A stretch of DNA of 64,000 nucleotides from Ziziphus jujuba (lineage: Eukaryota; Streptophyta; Magnoliopsida; Rosales; Rhamnaceae). Position numbers and translations under genes: made by a program. Within the stretch, counting starts at the first letter, position 1. Each line of letters opens with the position of its first letter. Shown piece after piece: positions 38,781 through 49,803 of this stretch. The stretch lies in the NCBI RefSeq assembly GCF_031755915.1, contig NC_083382.1, positions 27,566,001 to 27,630,000 of the forward strand, in the 5' to 3' direction. Below the pieces are notes generated by a model. That model had not been told where the DNA came from. It made no database searches and saw only the letters and a list, made by a program, of their open reading frames with translations.

Positions 38781-39389
38781 TCTCGTAAGTCTCTAAAATT
38801 AATCACCACTACCAAATTTTCTTCTTCAAAAATATTTTTAAAAAATAAAATTAAAACTTATGAATTGTCACAAATATTTTTTATTTTTCAAACAAATATT
38901 ATTATTTCACATATATATGTTTCATCATCTATTTACCTATATTTGTAAAAAATATATTCTCAGCAATAAGATTTGCCAAGTGAAAAAATATAATCTACAA
39001 TTTTTGTATTTTTGCTTTATCAATATTCAATAAATAAAACTTATTAATATTATTTAATTCAATTCATTCTATTTTACTTGTATTATTAAATGTTTAAGGG
39101 TAAAAAAAACTATCAATAAAGTTAATTTGATAAAAAAATTTACTAAATATCAATAATATTTATGAATTTTTTAAAAAAAAAATCAAAAAATTTAAAAAAT
39201 TCCATGGATATTTTCGACATTTTGGTGAAAATTTCATGAAAATTTTGGAAATTTTCATGAAAATTATAGATTTTTTAACCAAATTATTAAGAAATTAATA
39301 TGGATATTTTGATGAAAATTTTCATAGAAATTATAAAAAAATTTCGACGGATATTATGAAAATTTTACTCGTTTTCATTTGGAGCTTAA

Positions 39390-39877
39390 TGTCACGTCCC
39401 GCGAAAAAGGAGCAGAACCCTTGAGGTTTAACCGGAAGACTCTACACTCTCCATGAAGATACAAGAGGAACCCGGAAGATTCTAGAAGATTCAAGAGCAA
39501 CCTAGACTTATGTAGATTGGAATCTCTCTAGAATACTCCATGTAAATATCTTGTACATAATCCTAGAATAATCTAGAACCATAACTAGATATGTGACATA
39601 TGTACATATCTAGAACTTTCCTACATGCCAAGCCCTCTATATAAAGGGGTTGGACCTTCATTTGTAACACATCCAAGAATATCCAAGAACATCCAAGCAT
39701 ATCCAAGCACATCAAGAATTCTAGCAATACAAGTATTCTCCACATTCTCTCAAACTATCCTACTTCCTACTCTCTCACTCTTAGCTTCCGCATTTTCATA
39801 GCTTGTGAGCAAGGCTTACTTAGCAAGGGAGGTGCTAAGTGCCGCACGGGAGTGTTGGAAAAGCTAGGCCCGTGACA
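39390..39877 (+). mobile_element. Solo LTR, 488 bp, flanked by TTAA
   Basis: The element starts TGTCACGTCCCG and ends GGCCCGTGACA, so it has the TG...CA ends of an LTR inside a seven-base inverted repeat (TGTCACG/CGTGACA). It is flanked by TTAA at 39386-39389 and 39878-39881, a four-base target duplication. A TATA box (TATATAAA, 39638-39645) sits where an LTR promoter should be. Downstream, five tandem 10-base units of the ACATCCAAGA type cover 39669-39717. There are no internal retrotransposon genes, so it looks like the product of LTR-LTR recombination. The orientation is from the TATA box. Confidence 0.75.
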
Positions 39878-42713
39878 TTAAGCTTCGTTTCCACTCCATA
39901 GAAAAATGGATATATCGAAGAAATATCGAAGATATTTTTGATTTTTTAAACATTTTTTTGTATAAAGAAATATTTTATCACGTATTTTATAAAACAATTA
40001 TTTACAAAAAATGTTATACAATGGAGTGCTATAGAAAATAAGTGTTTGTAAAAAAATATACTTCCAAATATACCCTATATGCTATAAAATTTGACAATAT
40101 TTAAGTTTAAATAATATAAATGTACAATCAATTTTAAAATTATTTTTCAATAATAATGTATAAAAAATTATTTATTATTAATAGTTAATTATACATATAT
40201 TTTTATTTTTAAAAAAATTGACTTTTTAAGGAAAATTGCTTTTAAGTAAACTTTATAATGTTTTATAAAGCCTTAAGAAGTAGACATTACCTTGACCATG
40301 CTTAGTTCATATCAACTTGACATTCATTTTAGATATTGTCACTAGAAAATAATTTTTTTAAAATATTGTTTATATTTGTGGCATGTTTATTTTCATAATT
40401 TACATTTTTATTGGAAATGCTTTAATATTTCCAATAGTAAATATAGATTGTCTTATGTGTGACATAGAAATTAACAACTAATACTTAGGTGGTACCGATA
40501 AACAGTCAAATTAAAAATTATTCTCCAATATTATTGTGCAATAAAGGTATTAATGATTATTAATTAATTATATATGATTTATTTTTTCTTTTTTTTATAA
40601 AAAAATAACTTTCTCATGAAAAATTGGGTTTTTATAAAAAATAAAGAATGTTAAAAATAATTTTTTAATAAAAATTTTAATTTTTATAACATTTAACTTG
40701 ATAATGTCTAAGTAGTTTGACTTTCAATATAAATATTATTTTTATTATTATTATTATTAGAAAGCAATTTTAAAATTTTTTGAATATATTAGTTATGTAC
40801 CATATTTATTCTCAGAATTCGCATCTATATTTGTTTCCATATAAACTAATTTAATTAAACTACAATTTTTGACAAATCAAGTAAATAGAACAATATTTTA
40901 CCCAAAAAAAAAAAGTAAATTCTAACAATATAAATATTTAAGCCATCGAAATATATACACATATATGTATTTGAACGAAAAGAGAATTAGATAAAACTTA
41001 TTATAGTTAAGTCATCTTCTTTTCAGAATAAACTTACACTATATAATACTTGGAAGAAAAGGCCAAAAAAAAGGAAAAAAAAAAAAAAAACTATATAGTA
41101 CAAACAAGAACCACATTCTCTTTTGGCATGCAATAGTCATGTAAAGCATTTGCATATATATCTAGGCATCACTATTTCTTTCTTTTTTTTTTTTTTTTTT
41201 GGGTGAAGGAAGTGCTTTTAGACTTTTAGTACGCAATAGTCATGTAAAGAATTTGCATATATCTAGGCATCACATAAACTAAAGTTGCTTTACCTTCCTC
41301 ACATGTCAATTATCAAAAAATGCTCATGATGACAACGTTTGTATATTCAACATATCACTTCAACGTACTATGACATTTCTTACATTTTACAACCAAAAAC
41401 AAAATAAATAAATAAAAAAGAAGAAGAAAAAGAAGTTATGTCACATCTGTTAGGAATACCTTATTATTAGCTTCTTTTATTATTATTATTTTTCAACTAA
41501 AAGAATATATATTTTGTTTTTTTTTGTTTTTTTTTTTTTGGCAACAAATATGCTTATTTGTTGTCTGTATTTTTTTTATGTGTAAAATTAAAACATATGT
41601 GAATATAAAATTTCAGTATAAATAAAAAGAGGAAATATATTATTTGTATGTTATTTTTAATTAAAAAATGATTTTGTAATTTACATTTTTTTTTTTCAAT
41701 GAAGAGCAATGCACAGCAACTACACGAACAAAATTTGTCCTTGATTTCCGTTCAAAAAAAAAAAAAAACAAAAAAAAAAACTTGTCGGTGAGTTTACCTA
41801 AAGATTAAAAAATATGATATTCCAAATTCAGCCCCGACATTCTTTAAAATGACCGGTCATAATTAAACCATTGTTTATACACGGCCCGCGTTTAAGAAAA
41901 GGACAATTGGGCCCACCAACCCAATTTATCCTCTTTTTTTTTTTTTTTGGACGTTATTTTATCGTTTCTTTTTCACTTTATTTTCCTTTTTGGACGTTAA
42001 TTTATAGTCACGCAAACCACTGCGCTTCTCCGTCGAGTGCAGGTACGCGCTTCTTTCTTCTTCGTCTTCCTCTTCTGCGTCCGTAACAGCAAAGCCCTAA
42101 CCAATCAAAATCCTCATTTCTGTAAGATTTATCTTTGCTTTGTGTTGCAAACCCTGCTTTATTTTTCTTCCAATTTGATTTTCAGACCGTTTGTTTGCCG
42201 AGAAAATGTCGATTAGAATATTGGTAGGCAGGACTTAGTCAAATCCGACAACACTACTAGCACAAATTGTTCTCTCTTTTTATTTTTATTTTCAAAGCAA
42301 TCTCTTTCCTTTAATTGACTATAGTATATGATAAAAGAGATTTGGGTCTTTATGCGGACTGTGAACCAATGAACCATGAAATTACCCATTTTTTTTTTTT
42401 TTTTTTTTGGGGAAGTAATCAAATGTGATTTACTGTGTGAATGTCAAGGCTCTTTATATTAGTGCGTTGGACAGTGTTATCTATCAAGATGAAGTTCTGG
42501 GCTTGTTGGGTTTGGTTTTCTTTGATTGCTTGCCCTGCTTTGATGCAGTCTTTGTTGCCCATATTTCATTTCAAATGTATAGCAGTCTGTGTATAACAGT
42601 ATAAAATGTGGCTTAGGAGTTAATAATTGAATGGTAGTTTGACTTTAATGTAGTAGATTATGGAGGCATAGTAGCATGTATTAAAGGGTTACTTTTGCCT
42701 CTTAGCAACTGAA

Positions 42714-42965
42714 ATGTGCCGGTACCGGGCGTGGGAGGATGACTTGCCGGAGAGTGACGTTCATCAACGGAACTTTGAGGAACGCAGGTATGGGACAAAT
42801 ACAATTTTGGACCAACTTGAAGAGTGCATGAATGAAATGAGAGCAATCATCGAAAGCATGAAAGAAATTAATGCTCGTTTGAAAAAGATAAACTATTACC
42901 TGTGTGCATTTTTGTGTGTTATATGTGTGGCTGAAGTTCTCAAATATCTAAAAGGAAGGAATTAG
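42714..42965 (+). CDS. Small, probably tail-anchored membrane protein, 83 aa
   Basis: One coding exon with ATG at 42714 (context GAAATGTG) and TAG at 42963-42965, preceded by an AG acceptor at 42704-42705, so the 5' UTR is probably spliced. Residues 1-25 are charged, 28-60 form a likely coiled coil (LDQLEECMNEMRAIIESMKE), and 61-78 are hydrophobic (YYLCAFLCVICVAEVL), followed by a short basic tail KYLKGRN. This order, with no signal peptide, fits a tail-anchored protein. I do not recognise the family. A dead copy lies at 46730-47215, which shows that the segment was once part of a duplicated block. Codon use and the intact frame support a real gene. Confidence 0.65.
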   Translation: MCRYRAWEDDLPESDVHQRNFEERRYGTNTILDQLEECMNEMRAIIESMKEINARLKKINYYLCAFLCVICVAEVLKYLKGRN

Positions 42966-43537
42966 CTTTGGCATTTTTAGAAATGTTACCTTACAACTAA
43001 TGGATTGGCAGTCGTGTTTCAGTGGGTTTCTGCAATTTGGAACATGTTATTGGGTGAATGTTTAACATATAGGAATTGACTCCCTTTTTTGTGTACTTAT
43101 CCTCCTTGTGAATTGTGATCAAATATAGTAATGTATATCATGTAAAGGGCTTGTTTTAGACGATGTGATAGGTAGTTCTTGTTGCATTGCAGTCAGTTCT
43201 GTGGAAAGCTTGGAAAAAAGATGATATAAGTTATAACTATAATGAATATCAATAAACAGCTAAGATATTGCTAATCGATAATTAAAATCAAAGATATTGC
43301 AAATTTGGAATATGCTTATTCTGGCCATGAGCACCATGCCTAATAAAAACGATAAACTATGATTTGAACTGGCTTTGACTTGGTGTTCTCCATCGTGTGT
43401 GTGATGAATTTTATAATATTTTCAATATGGTTGGAAGCTGTGACTTGGTGCTCGTTATCCTATTGAAGATATCGGATATTTTTAGAAACATAGTTTTCCA
43501 TTTATAAGAGGATACAATTCTAACTGATGTGTTAAGG

Positions 43538-43586
<49 letters not shown>

Positions 43587-44027
43587 ATAATGGAAGACAT
43601 ACACCAAGTACTTGCTGTCCATATTTAGCAATGATGCCTAACCCTAACGGACGGCAACAAAAAAGTTCAAAGTTCGAATTTGCATGGACGGAGAATAAAG
43701 TTGGTAATGCCTAAATCTCTGTATTTGTTTTTTCTCAACATATTTTACCATAGAATCATCTAAGTAACAGAATTGTGTTCTTTCTTCTTATAGAACACAA
43801 GTATTCTACATTCATACATGCACAAATAGAAATTTGTATAAAAAATAAAAGATACTAGTAGCATTGAGAGAAGCTTAGTTACATGGACTGAAGATGGGTA
43901 TGCGTATATAAGGAAGGGGCTTCTAAATGCAAATGAGCATAATCAATACCGAGATCCCACTTAAGTATTGAATGCCCATATTGTACTCTGGAAATGAAAA
44001 TTATTCTAGCCAGTGACTCAGGCTATG
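42966..44027. other. 3' flank of the small gene and of GH81 copy 1
   Basis: No gene is seen. The stretch 43640-44027 matches sequence downstream of GH81 copies 2 (about 47215-47586) and 3 (about 52790-53172), including CTAAATGCAAATGAGCAT, so it is probably the shared 3' UTR of the minus-strand GH81 genes. Confidence 0.6.
43541..43583. repeat. (TA)n microsatellite
   Basis: About 21 TA units in a row between the small gene and GH81 copy 1. Likely variable in length. Confidence 0.95.
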
Positions 44028-46064
44028 TTAAACCGGTAAGTTATTTTGTTTATTATCTCCTTTCACCCCAGTTATACTGTGAATCCACCATAGAATATTA
44101 GAGCGCGAATTCCCATCATCAAAAGCATTCAAGGACATAATCTTCTTCAACGCACTTTCTTTGTCATAAATCCCTTCCAAAGCATAGACGAAGCCTTTCC
44201 ATTCTTCTGTAACTCCATTCCTTTGCAAAGCTGGTAATGTCCATTTCACAAGCTCCTTCACATAACCAACATCGGAGAACAAGACTTCAGTGATAGGCAA
44301 CAGAGGAAGCACTTGAATTCCAAGTCTACACTCTCTTGACTCCGGAGGTGAAAACCAAAGACTACTATCCCTTTTTGTTGACCAAAGAACACCAACCACT
44401 CTATTTTCCTTAGTAAACTCGTTCCCATACAGTTTACCTCCTTCCCTTGCATGCCACCAGGTTTGAGCTGCTTGAATCTCCAATGCTGCAAGAATTGATC
44501 CAGTGGCTATAAGTTTGGTGTCTCCATAGGCTAAACCCATCAAAGCTGCTGAGTAATAAGCATTCACTGCCTCGCTCGTGCTTTCCTGGTTCCTCCCATC
44601 TGCAAATTCATTAAGCCCTGAAGCCCATGAATGCAATTTATAGAGGTCAAAGCATCTCAGGCGTGGATATTTTGGATTCGACTGTCTTCCCAAGTTCATA
44701 AAATCTGCCATGATTGAATATGCTTGAGGCCTGTACTTCCTTCCCCATGCTGGGTCAATTTTGGCAAGCACTGCAATCCCATAAACAAAGTAGCCAAGAT
44801 GAAAATGGTGATCGTTATATACTCCAAACCCAAAATCTGCTGCAATGTCCCCTGCTCCTTGTTTAGTTACAATTCCTCCCCATTTACCATCATATAGAAA
44901 TCCATTCCCTTCGAAAGTTCCTTCCAACCATGGCTCAATCAAAGCCTTCAAGAACTTTTTGATTGTAGGAATCACCTTAAGAAAAGAGACTTCCTCGGCG
45001 ATTAACGCGAACCTTGCCGCTCTGCTGATTAACTTGCCATAGAAATATGAATTACTTGTTGCTATAGATGACACGTTTAGAGCCGCAACATCTTTACGTA
45101 GTGCAGAAATGATTTCAGCTTTTGATTTCTTTTTGATGCCTCCGATGGAGTGCCAAGTTACTGAAATAGGATCAGATTTCAGTACCCATGAATTGCCAAC
45201 AATTCCAACAAGATTACCATCTATGCTTTTATATTTGAAGTCCTTCAAAACAGTTACATCACAATCATCTTTAGAAAGAAGTCGACGATGGAGAGGATGG
45301 GCTAGCATAAGCAAATCACCCTGACCTTTTTTCTTCCACTTGTATTCCAAAGTAAATGGATTTGTGAATGCAGCAACTCCACTAACAGGGTAACAAGAGC
45401 TAAACTGATCAAGGACTGCCTCGTTCTGTGGATTCGAATCTGGCAGCATGGCAATCCGAATTATACCAGAAAAGTTATCAGAAGCTACGGAAGATTCACT
45501 GTGAGCCATATTGATTGGTGAGGATGTGTAGATAAGCCATGTCTGTTTGTTGTCAAGCTTGATGGTATACTTGGTCCGTGAATCATTTGAAGTAAATGAG
45601 AGGATTTTATGGATGGTTGAGATGGAAACTGCAGTGCCACCAGTGACGGAACAAGTAAGAAAAGGGCTGCCTCGAACAAGAAAGAATCGAAGATTTGAAG
45701 AGGGAAGGTCCAAGGTGACACTAAGATCATTAAAGGAAGAGATTATATGACTTTTATGCGAATCTGGGTTATTCTTTTCTGAGGCAGAGATGGTAAGATC
45801 AGCTGAGAAAAGCTGGTATATCAAAGAAGCATTGAATAAGAAAGATGGGAAAGAGATGGAAAGAGAGGAATTAGAGGACTTAATGAGGTAGGGGTGGATG
45901 TACTCAGGCTGGTCACCTTCATTGAGGACATAGTTCTGGAAAAAAGAGTTAGTAGGGAGTGGATTTTTTTGCAGACGAGGGGAGAAGAAGAGTGAAGGAT
46001 CAGGGAGGACAGTAGAAGGAGCTTGAGGGAAGAGGAAAGGGGTTGCTGCTAGTGCTGGTGTCAT
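44028..46064 (-). CDS. GH81 endo-1,3-beta-glucanase / beta-glucan-binding-type protein, copy 1, 678 aa
   Basis: An intronless frame that matches plant family 81 glycoside hydrolases over its whole length. GH81 enzymes cut beta-1,3-glucan by inversion. The soybean glucan elicitor-binding protein, which binds Phytophthora glucan fragments, belongs to this family. The start is ATG 46064 (MTPALAATPFLFPQ); the upstream in-frame extension begins at a GTG. Near residue 415 the YNDHHFHLGY motif carries the conserved Asp, and near 488-494 the NQESTSE motif carries the two catalytic-site Glu residues, so catalysis should be intact. There is no signal peptide, as in the soybean protein. Compared with copy 2 it lacks the basic N-terminal extension. 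The C-terminus, LWWIHSITGVKGDNKQNNLPV when read in two parts, differs from the other copies after WWIHS. Confidence 0.93.
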   Translation of the reverse strand: MTPALAATPFLFPQAPSTVLPDPSLFFSPRLQKNPLPTNSFFQNYVLNEGDQPEYIHPYLIKSSNSSLSISFPSFLFNASLIYQLFSADLTISASEKNNPDSHKSHIISSFNDLSVTLDLPSSNLRFFLVRGSPFLTCSVTGGTAVSISTIHKILSFTSNDSRTKYTIKLDNKQTWLIYTSSPINMAHSESSVASDNFSGIIRIAMLPDSNPQNEAVLDQFSSCYPVSGVAAFTNPFTLEYKWKKKGQGDLLMLAHPLHRRLLSKDDCDVTVLKDFKYKSIDGNLVGIVGNSWVLKSDPISVTWHSIGGIKKKSKAEIISALRKDVAALNVSSIATSNSYFYGKLISRAARFALIAEEVSFLKVIPTIKKFLKALIEPWLEGTFEGNGFLYDGKWGGIVTKQGAGDIAADFGFGVYNDHHFHLGYFVYGIAVLAKIDPAWGRKYRPQAYSIMADFMNLGRQSNPKYPRLRCFDLYKLHSWASGLNEFADGRNQESTSEAVNAYYSAALMGLAYGDTKLIATGSILAALEIQAAQTWWHAREGGKLYGNEFTKENRVVGVLWSTKRDSSLWFSPPESRECRLGIQVLPLLPITEVLFSDVGYVKELVKWTLPALQRNGVTEEWKGFVYALEGIYDKESALKKIMSLNAFDDGNSRSNILWWIHSITGVKGDNKQNNLPV

Positions 46065-46729
46065 ATTAGGGGATTCAAAATGCACATGAATTTACTACCA
46101 TTTAAGAAGCTTTGAGCTTAATTTCTTATGAGTTTTTGATATTCTGTGGGAGGTTTAATTGCCTAGGAGTAGAAGGAATTTATAATAAGGATTGGTTGTG
46201 AGTGAAACGATGAAATGGTTAAGACAAATCGGCGGCGGGAAACTAGGAAGAAATGAATGGTGTACGAGGTTTAGTTACCAACGTTAATTGACCCAAAGCT
46301 TATCCAGAGTGGGACATGAATTTTTCGTTAACATTGGAGGAAGTGGGCTGAACCAAGTTGTAAATTTACAAAAAATAAAAAAATAAATAATAAAAATAAA
46401 AAGAAGAAGAAGAAAAGAAGCAGGAATTTCATTTATCTTTTGGTATTCAGGAAAGTTTTAAGAAAAATATAAAATCAATTTTCGCTTGTTTGCTTTTCTT
46501 TTTTGGTTTTGATATGACCAAAACCTAAGAAAAATTCCCCATATGAGTTTATTTACCTAAAAAAGGAGAGATGTTATATCGAAACAAATTTAGTCTCCCT
46601 CACCTCTTGTTTAAATAGCCGTTATAACCAAAGCCAGTTCCGCTTTTAAGGCGATCCAATTCCTCGTCCTTTCTATGCTAGTCTTAAAAGTCCACAACCA
46701 AAAAGTTTGTTTTTAGAATCTTGCTCAAC
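46065..46729. other. Promoter region of GH81 copy 1
   Basis: No gene is visible. The stretch near 46230-46290 resembles 49930-49985 upstream of copy 2 (for example a GGGAAA-TAGGA-GAAA block followed by TTTAGTTA), so the upstream DNA was duplicated with the gene. Confidence 0.5.
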
Positions 46730-47215
46730 CCTGAACCATGAAATTACCAATTATTATGTTGTCTGTGACTCAGAAAAGAATAACAATAGAAATCGAATTT
46801 GTTTTCAACTAAATCAAGAACTGCATTAATGTTAAAAATTGGTTATTTAAAGGCATAGTCTGAAGCCCGAGTTCTAATATTAAGAGGTTGTTAGGTTAAA
46901 ACAGAGGGAAATTAACCATAAAATATATTTTTCTTGGATGTTAACCCTGATTGATACAATCTCTGTTGCCTATAAATTTTAATATAAGATGTGGCCTAAG
47001 GAGCTAATAAATGACCGTTTGAATGTTTTTTGGGTTGAAAATAACCGTTCGAATGTTGCTTCAGAATTACATGTATTCGTTTTTTTTAGCATGTATTAAT
47101 TGTTGCTTTGCCTCTTTAGGAACTACCAGCAACCAAAATGTGTTAATAGCTTGGGAAGGTGGCTTGTCAGAGTGAGAAGTTAATCAGGAAATACCTTGAA
47201 GAGCAATCAGGCCAA
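46730..47215 (+). pseudogene. Dead copy of the small tail-anchored protein gene
   Basis: This stretch aligns by eye with 42365-42810. Shared pieces are AACCATGAAATTACC (46736 and 42370), an ATGTGGC-TA-GGAG block, and the acceptor region before the ATG. The start codon survives at 47138-47140, but the third codon is TAA where the intact gene has CGG, and the frame is further broken. After TTGAAGAG the alignment jumps to sequence matching 43680 onward, so the 3' half of the gene was deleted. Confidence 0.7.
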
Positions 47216-47586
47216 ACCATACAATGTTAGTGTTGCATGGACAGATAAAGAAGTTAGTAAAACCTTAATCTTCGTTTTTCTTTCCCTGATCATATATTGA
47301 CTATAAAATTATCCATTTTATCAGAGCTGCGTAGTTTCTTATTATAAACCACAAGTGCTGTACATACATCCAAAGACACACGAATTTGTATAAAATATAC
47401 TTTATAGTACTGACTATTATGAATCTCAAAGTAGTTTGCTCAAGCACATTATTTTCCAGGTAAAAAACAAATCAGACAAGCTAATGTATATAGATGGAAG
47501 ATAAATATATAGAGTGGTATTTCTAAATGCAAATGAGCATTACCAACACCCAATGCCCATCGTCCAAGTCATGAATGCAACCAAAT
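47216..47586. other. 3' flank of GH81 copy 2
   Basis: Homologous to the flanks of copies 1 and 3 (shared CAATCAGACAAGCTAA and TTCTAAATGCAAATGA stretches). It is probably transcribed as the 3' UTR of the minus-strand gene. Confidence 0.6.
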
Positions 47587-49803
47587 TCAGTGACAATAGT
47601 GACCAAACCAGCAATATTTCCCTCCTTCACATCCCTCTTCTTCCTCCTCATCTCTACTATGAATCCACCACAGAAGGTTAGAGAGCGAGTTCCCATCATC
47701 AAAACCATTCAAGGACCTAATCTTCCCCAAAGCACCTTCTTTGTCATAAATCCCTTCCATGGCATACACAAATCCTTTCCATCCTTCACCAACTCCCTCC
47801 CTTTGCAAAGCTGGTAATGTCCATCTCACAAGATCCTTCACAAAACCAACATCAGAGAACAGAGCCTCAGTGATAGGCAACAATGGCAGAACCTGAATTC
47901 CAAGCCTACACTCTTTCCAATCAGGAGGTGCAAACCAAAGGCCACTGTCCCTTTTGTTTGCCCACAGAACACCAACCATCCTATTCTCCCTTGTGAAATC
48001 TTCCTCATACAAGTTATCTCCCTCTCTTACGTGCCACCACATTTGAGCTGCTTGAATCTCAAATGCTGCAAGAATTGATCCAGTGGCTACAAGATGGGTG
48101 TCTCCATAGGCCAACCCCATCAAAGCTGCCGAGTAATAAGCGTTCACTGCTTCACTAGTACTTTCTTGGTTCCTTCCATCTGCAAATTCAGTAAGCCCTC
48201 CAGCCCATGAATGCAATTTATAGAGGTCAAAGCATCTTAGGCGTGGATAATTTGAATTTGAGCGCCTCCCCAAGTTCATAAAATCTGCCATGAGTGCATA
48301 AGCTCGAGGCCTGTACTTCCTCCCCCAAGCTGGGTCAATTTTGGCAAGCACTGCAATTCCATAAAGAAAGTAGCCCAGATGATAATGGTGATCATTGTAT
48401 ACTCCAAACCCAAAATCTGCTCCAGAATCCACTGATCCCTGCTTCGTTACAATTCCACCCCATTTTCTGTCATAAAGAAAACCATTCCCATTGAAAGTTC
48501 CATTCAACCATGGCTCAATTGTATCCTTCAAGAACTTTTTGATTGCAGGAATAACATCAAGAAAAGACACTTCCTCAGCTATCAATGCGAACCTCGCGGC
48601 TCTTGCCACCAATTTACCATAGAAGTACGAAGAAGTGGTCGTTATTGGTGTGGTGTTTAGGGCCTCAACATCTTTACGAAGAGCAGAAATAATTTCATCA
48701 TGTGCTTCACCGTTGACTCCATTAATGGAGTGCCAAGTTACTGAAACAGGTTGAGGTTTCAGAACCCATGAATCGCCAACAACACCGACAAGCTCACCAT
48801 CAATACTTTTATACTTAAACTCCTCCAAAACAGTAACATCAGAATCATCACCAGAGAGAAGACGAAGATGGAGAGGGTGTGCTAGCATAAGCAAATCTCC
48901 CCATCCCCTTTTCCTCCATGTATATTCCAAAGTAAATGGCTTCGTGAATGCAGCATCTCCTGAAACAGGGTAACAAGAGCTGAACCGGTCAAGGATTGAC
49001 TCATATAGTGGATTTGAATCAGGTAGTATTGCAATCCGAATAATCCCAGAAAACCCATCGGAATTTATTGAAGAAAGGCTGTGAGTCAAATTGATCGGTG
49101 AGGATGTATAAATAAGCCATGTCTGGTTGTTGTTGAGACTGATGGTGTACTTGGTCATAGAATTATTGGATGAAAATGAGAGAATTGCATGAATGGTCGA
49201 GATTGAAATCGCAGTACCACCAGAGACAGAGAAGGTAAGAAATGGGCTTCCTCTAACAAGAAAAAACCGCAGATTAGAAGCAGGAAGGTCCAAAGTAACA
49301 CTAAGATCATCGTAGGAGGAGACAACATGGTTTCTTTGTGAATCTGGGTTGGTCTTTTTAGAGGCGGAAATGGTAAGATCAGCTACGAAAATCTGGTATA
49401 TGAAAGCAGAGTTGAAAAACCGAGATGGGTAAGAGAGGGTAAGAGATGAGGAATCGGATTTCACGAGGTAAGGGTGGATATATTCAGGCTGATCACCATT
49501 TTTCAGGACGTAGTTCTGGAAAAAAGAGCTCGTGGGCAATGGGTTTTGGAGCAGGTCTGGGGAGAAGAAGGTTGAAGGATCAGGGAGGACAGTGGACTGT
49601 GTTTGGGGGAAGAGAAACGGTGAATTTGGAAGCTTGAGGATTGGCTCTGGCGGTGGAGACATGGTTAGGGATTCAGGGGGTGAAGGACAAGGGCTTTGGG
49701 TTTGTGTTGTTGTTTCTGGGGTTTTATAGGATTTCTTCTTATGAGGCTTTTTGAAACTCTTTGTGATCAGAGTTTTGACCCTTCTTCGCAGCTTCTTCAG
49801 CAT
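47587..49803 (-). CDS. GH81 endo-1,3-beta-glucanase / beta-glucan-binding-type protein, copy 2, 738 aa
   Basis: An intronless frame from ATG 49803. It is the longest copy because it keeps a 47-residue N-terminal extension beginning MLKKLRRRVKTLITKSFKK, very basic and of the type found in many plant GH81 proteins. An internal Met (MSPPPEP, residue 48) corresponds to the start of the other copies. The YNDHHYHLGY motif lies near residue 468 and NQESTSE near 543-549, so the catalytic Asp and Glu residues are present. The basic extension could direct the protein to a compartment or membrane; this is inference. The C-terminus has an acidic run DEEEEEG followed by a short Cys-containing tail. Confidence 0.93.
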   Translation of the reverse strand: MLKKLRRRVKTLITKSFKKPHKKKSYKTPETTTQTQSPCPSPPESLTMSPPPEPILKLPNSPFLFPQTQSTVLPDPSTFFSPDLLQNPLPTSSFFQNYVLKNGDQPEYIHPYLVKSDSSSLTLSYPSRFFNSAFIYQIFVADLTISASKKTNPDSQRNHVVSSYDDLSVTLDLPASNLRFFLVRGSPFLTFSVSGGTAISISTIHAILSFSSNNSMTKYTISLNNNQTWLIYTSSPINLTHSLSSINSDGFSGIIRIAILPDSNPLYESILDRFSSCYPVSGDAAFTKPFTLEYTWRKRGWGDLLMLAHPLHLRLLSGDDSDVTVLEEFKYKSIDGELVGVVGDSWVLKPQPVSVTWHSINGVNGEAHDEIISALRKDVEALNTTPITTTSSYFYGKLVARAARFALIAEEVSFLDVIPAIKKFLKDTIEPWLNGTFNGNGFLYDRKWGGIVTKQGSVDSGADFGFGVYNDHHYHLGYFLYGIAVLAKIDPAWGRKYRPRAYALMADFMNLGRRSNSNYPRLRCFDLYKLHSWAGGLTEFADGRNQESTSEAVNAYYSAALMGLAYGDTHLVATGSILAAFEIQAAQMWWHVREGDNLYEEDFTRENRMVGVLWANKRDSGLWFAPPDWKECRLGIQVLPLLPITEALFSDVGFVKDLVRWTLPALQREGVGEGWKGFVYAMEGIYDKEGALGKIRSLNGFDDGNSLSNLLWWIHSRDEEEEEGCEGGKYCWFGHYCH

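Larger units (their letters stand above)
36026..42713. other. Long AT-rich intergenic region with old repeats
   Basis: It contains (TA)n at about 36655-36675, a TAA microsatellite near 37684-37708, and repeat-like AT-rich DNA at 37500-38150 and 39100-39380. The solo LTR at 39390-39877 and a coding-like relic at 38634-38780 are listed separately. About 41990-42120 is GC-richer and may be the untranslated first exon of the small gene at 42714, with a possible donor after CGAGTGCAG near 42041. Confidence 0.55.

Noticed and set aside
39390..39877. TTAA-flanked element as a piggyBac-type DNA transposon
   Set aside because: There is no transposase, and TG...CA ends plus a central TATA box and R/U5-like tail fit an LTR better. 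The TTAA duplication keeps the alternative open.
43650..43700. GTTCGAATTTGC as a tRNA B box
   Set aside because: No A box or cloverleaf can be formed around it; the stretch is part of the GH81 3' flank duplicated at 47250.
46065..46085. Start of GH81 copy 1 at 46085
   Set aside because: The codon there is GTG. ATG 46064 matches the starts of copy 3 and the internal Met of copy 2.
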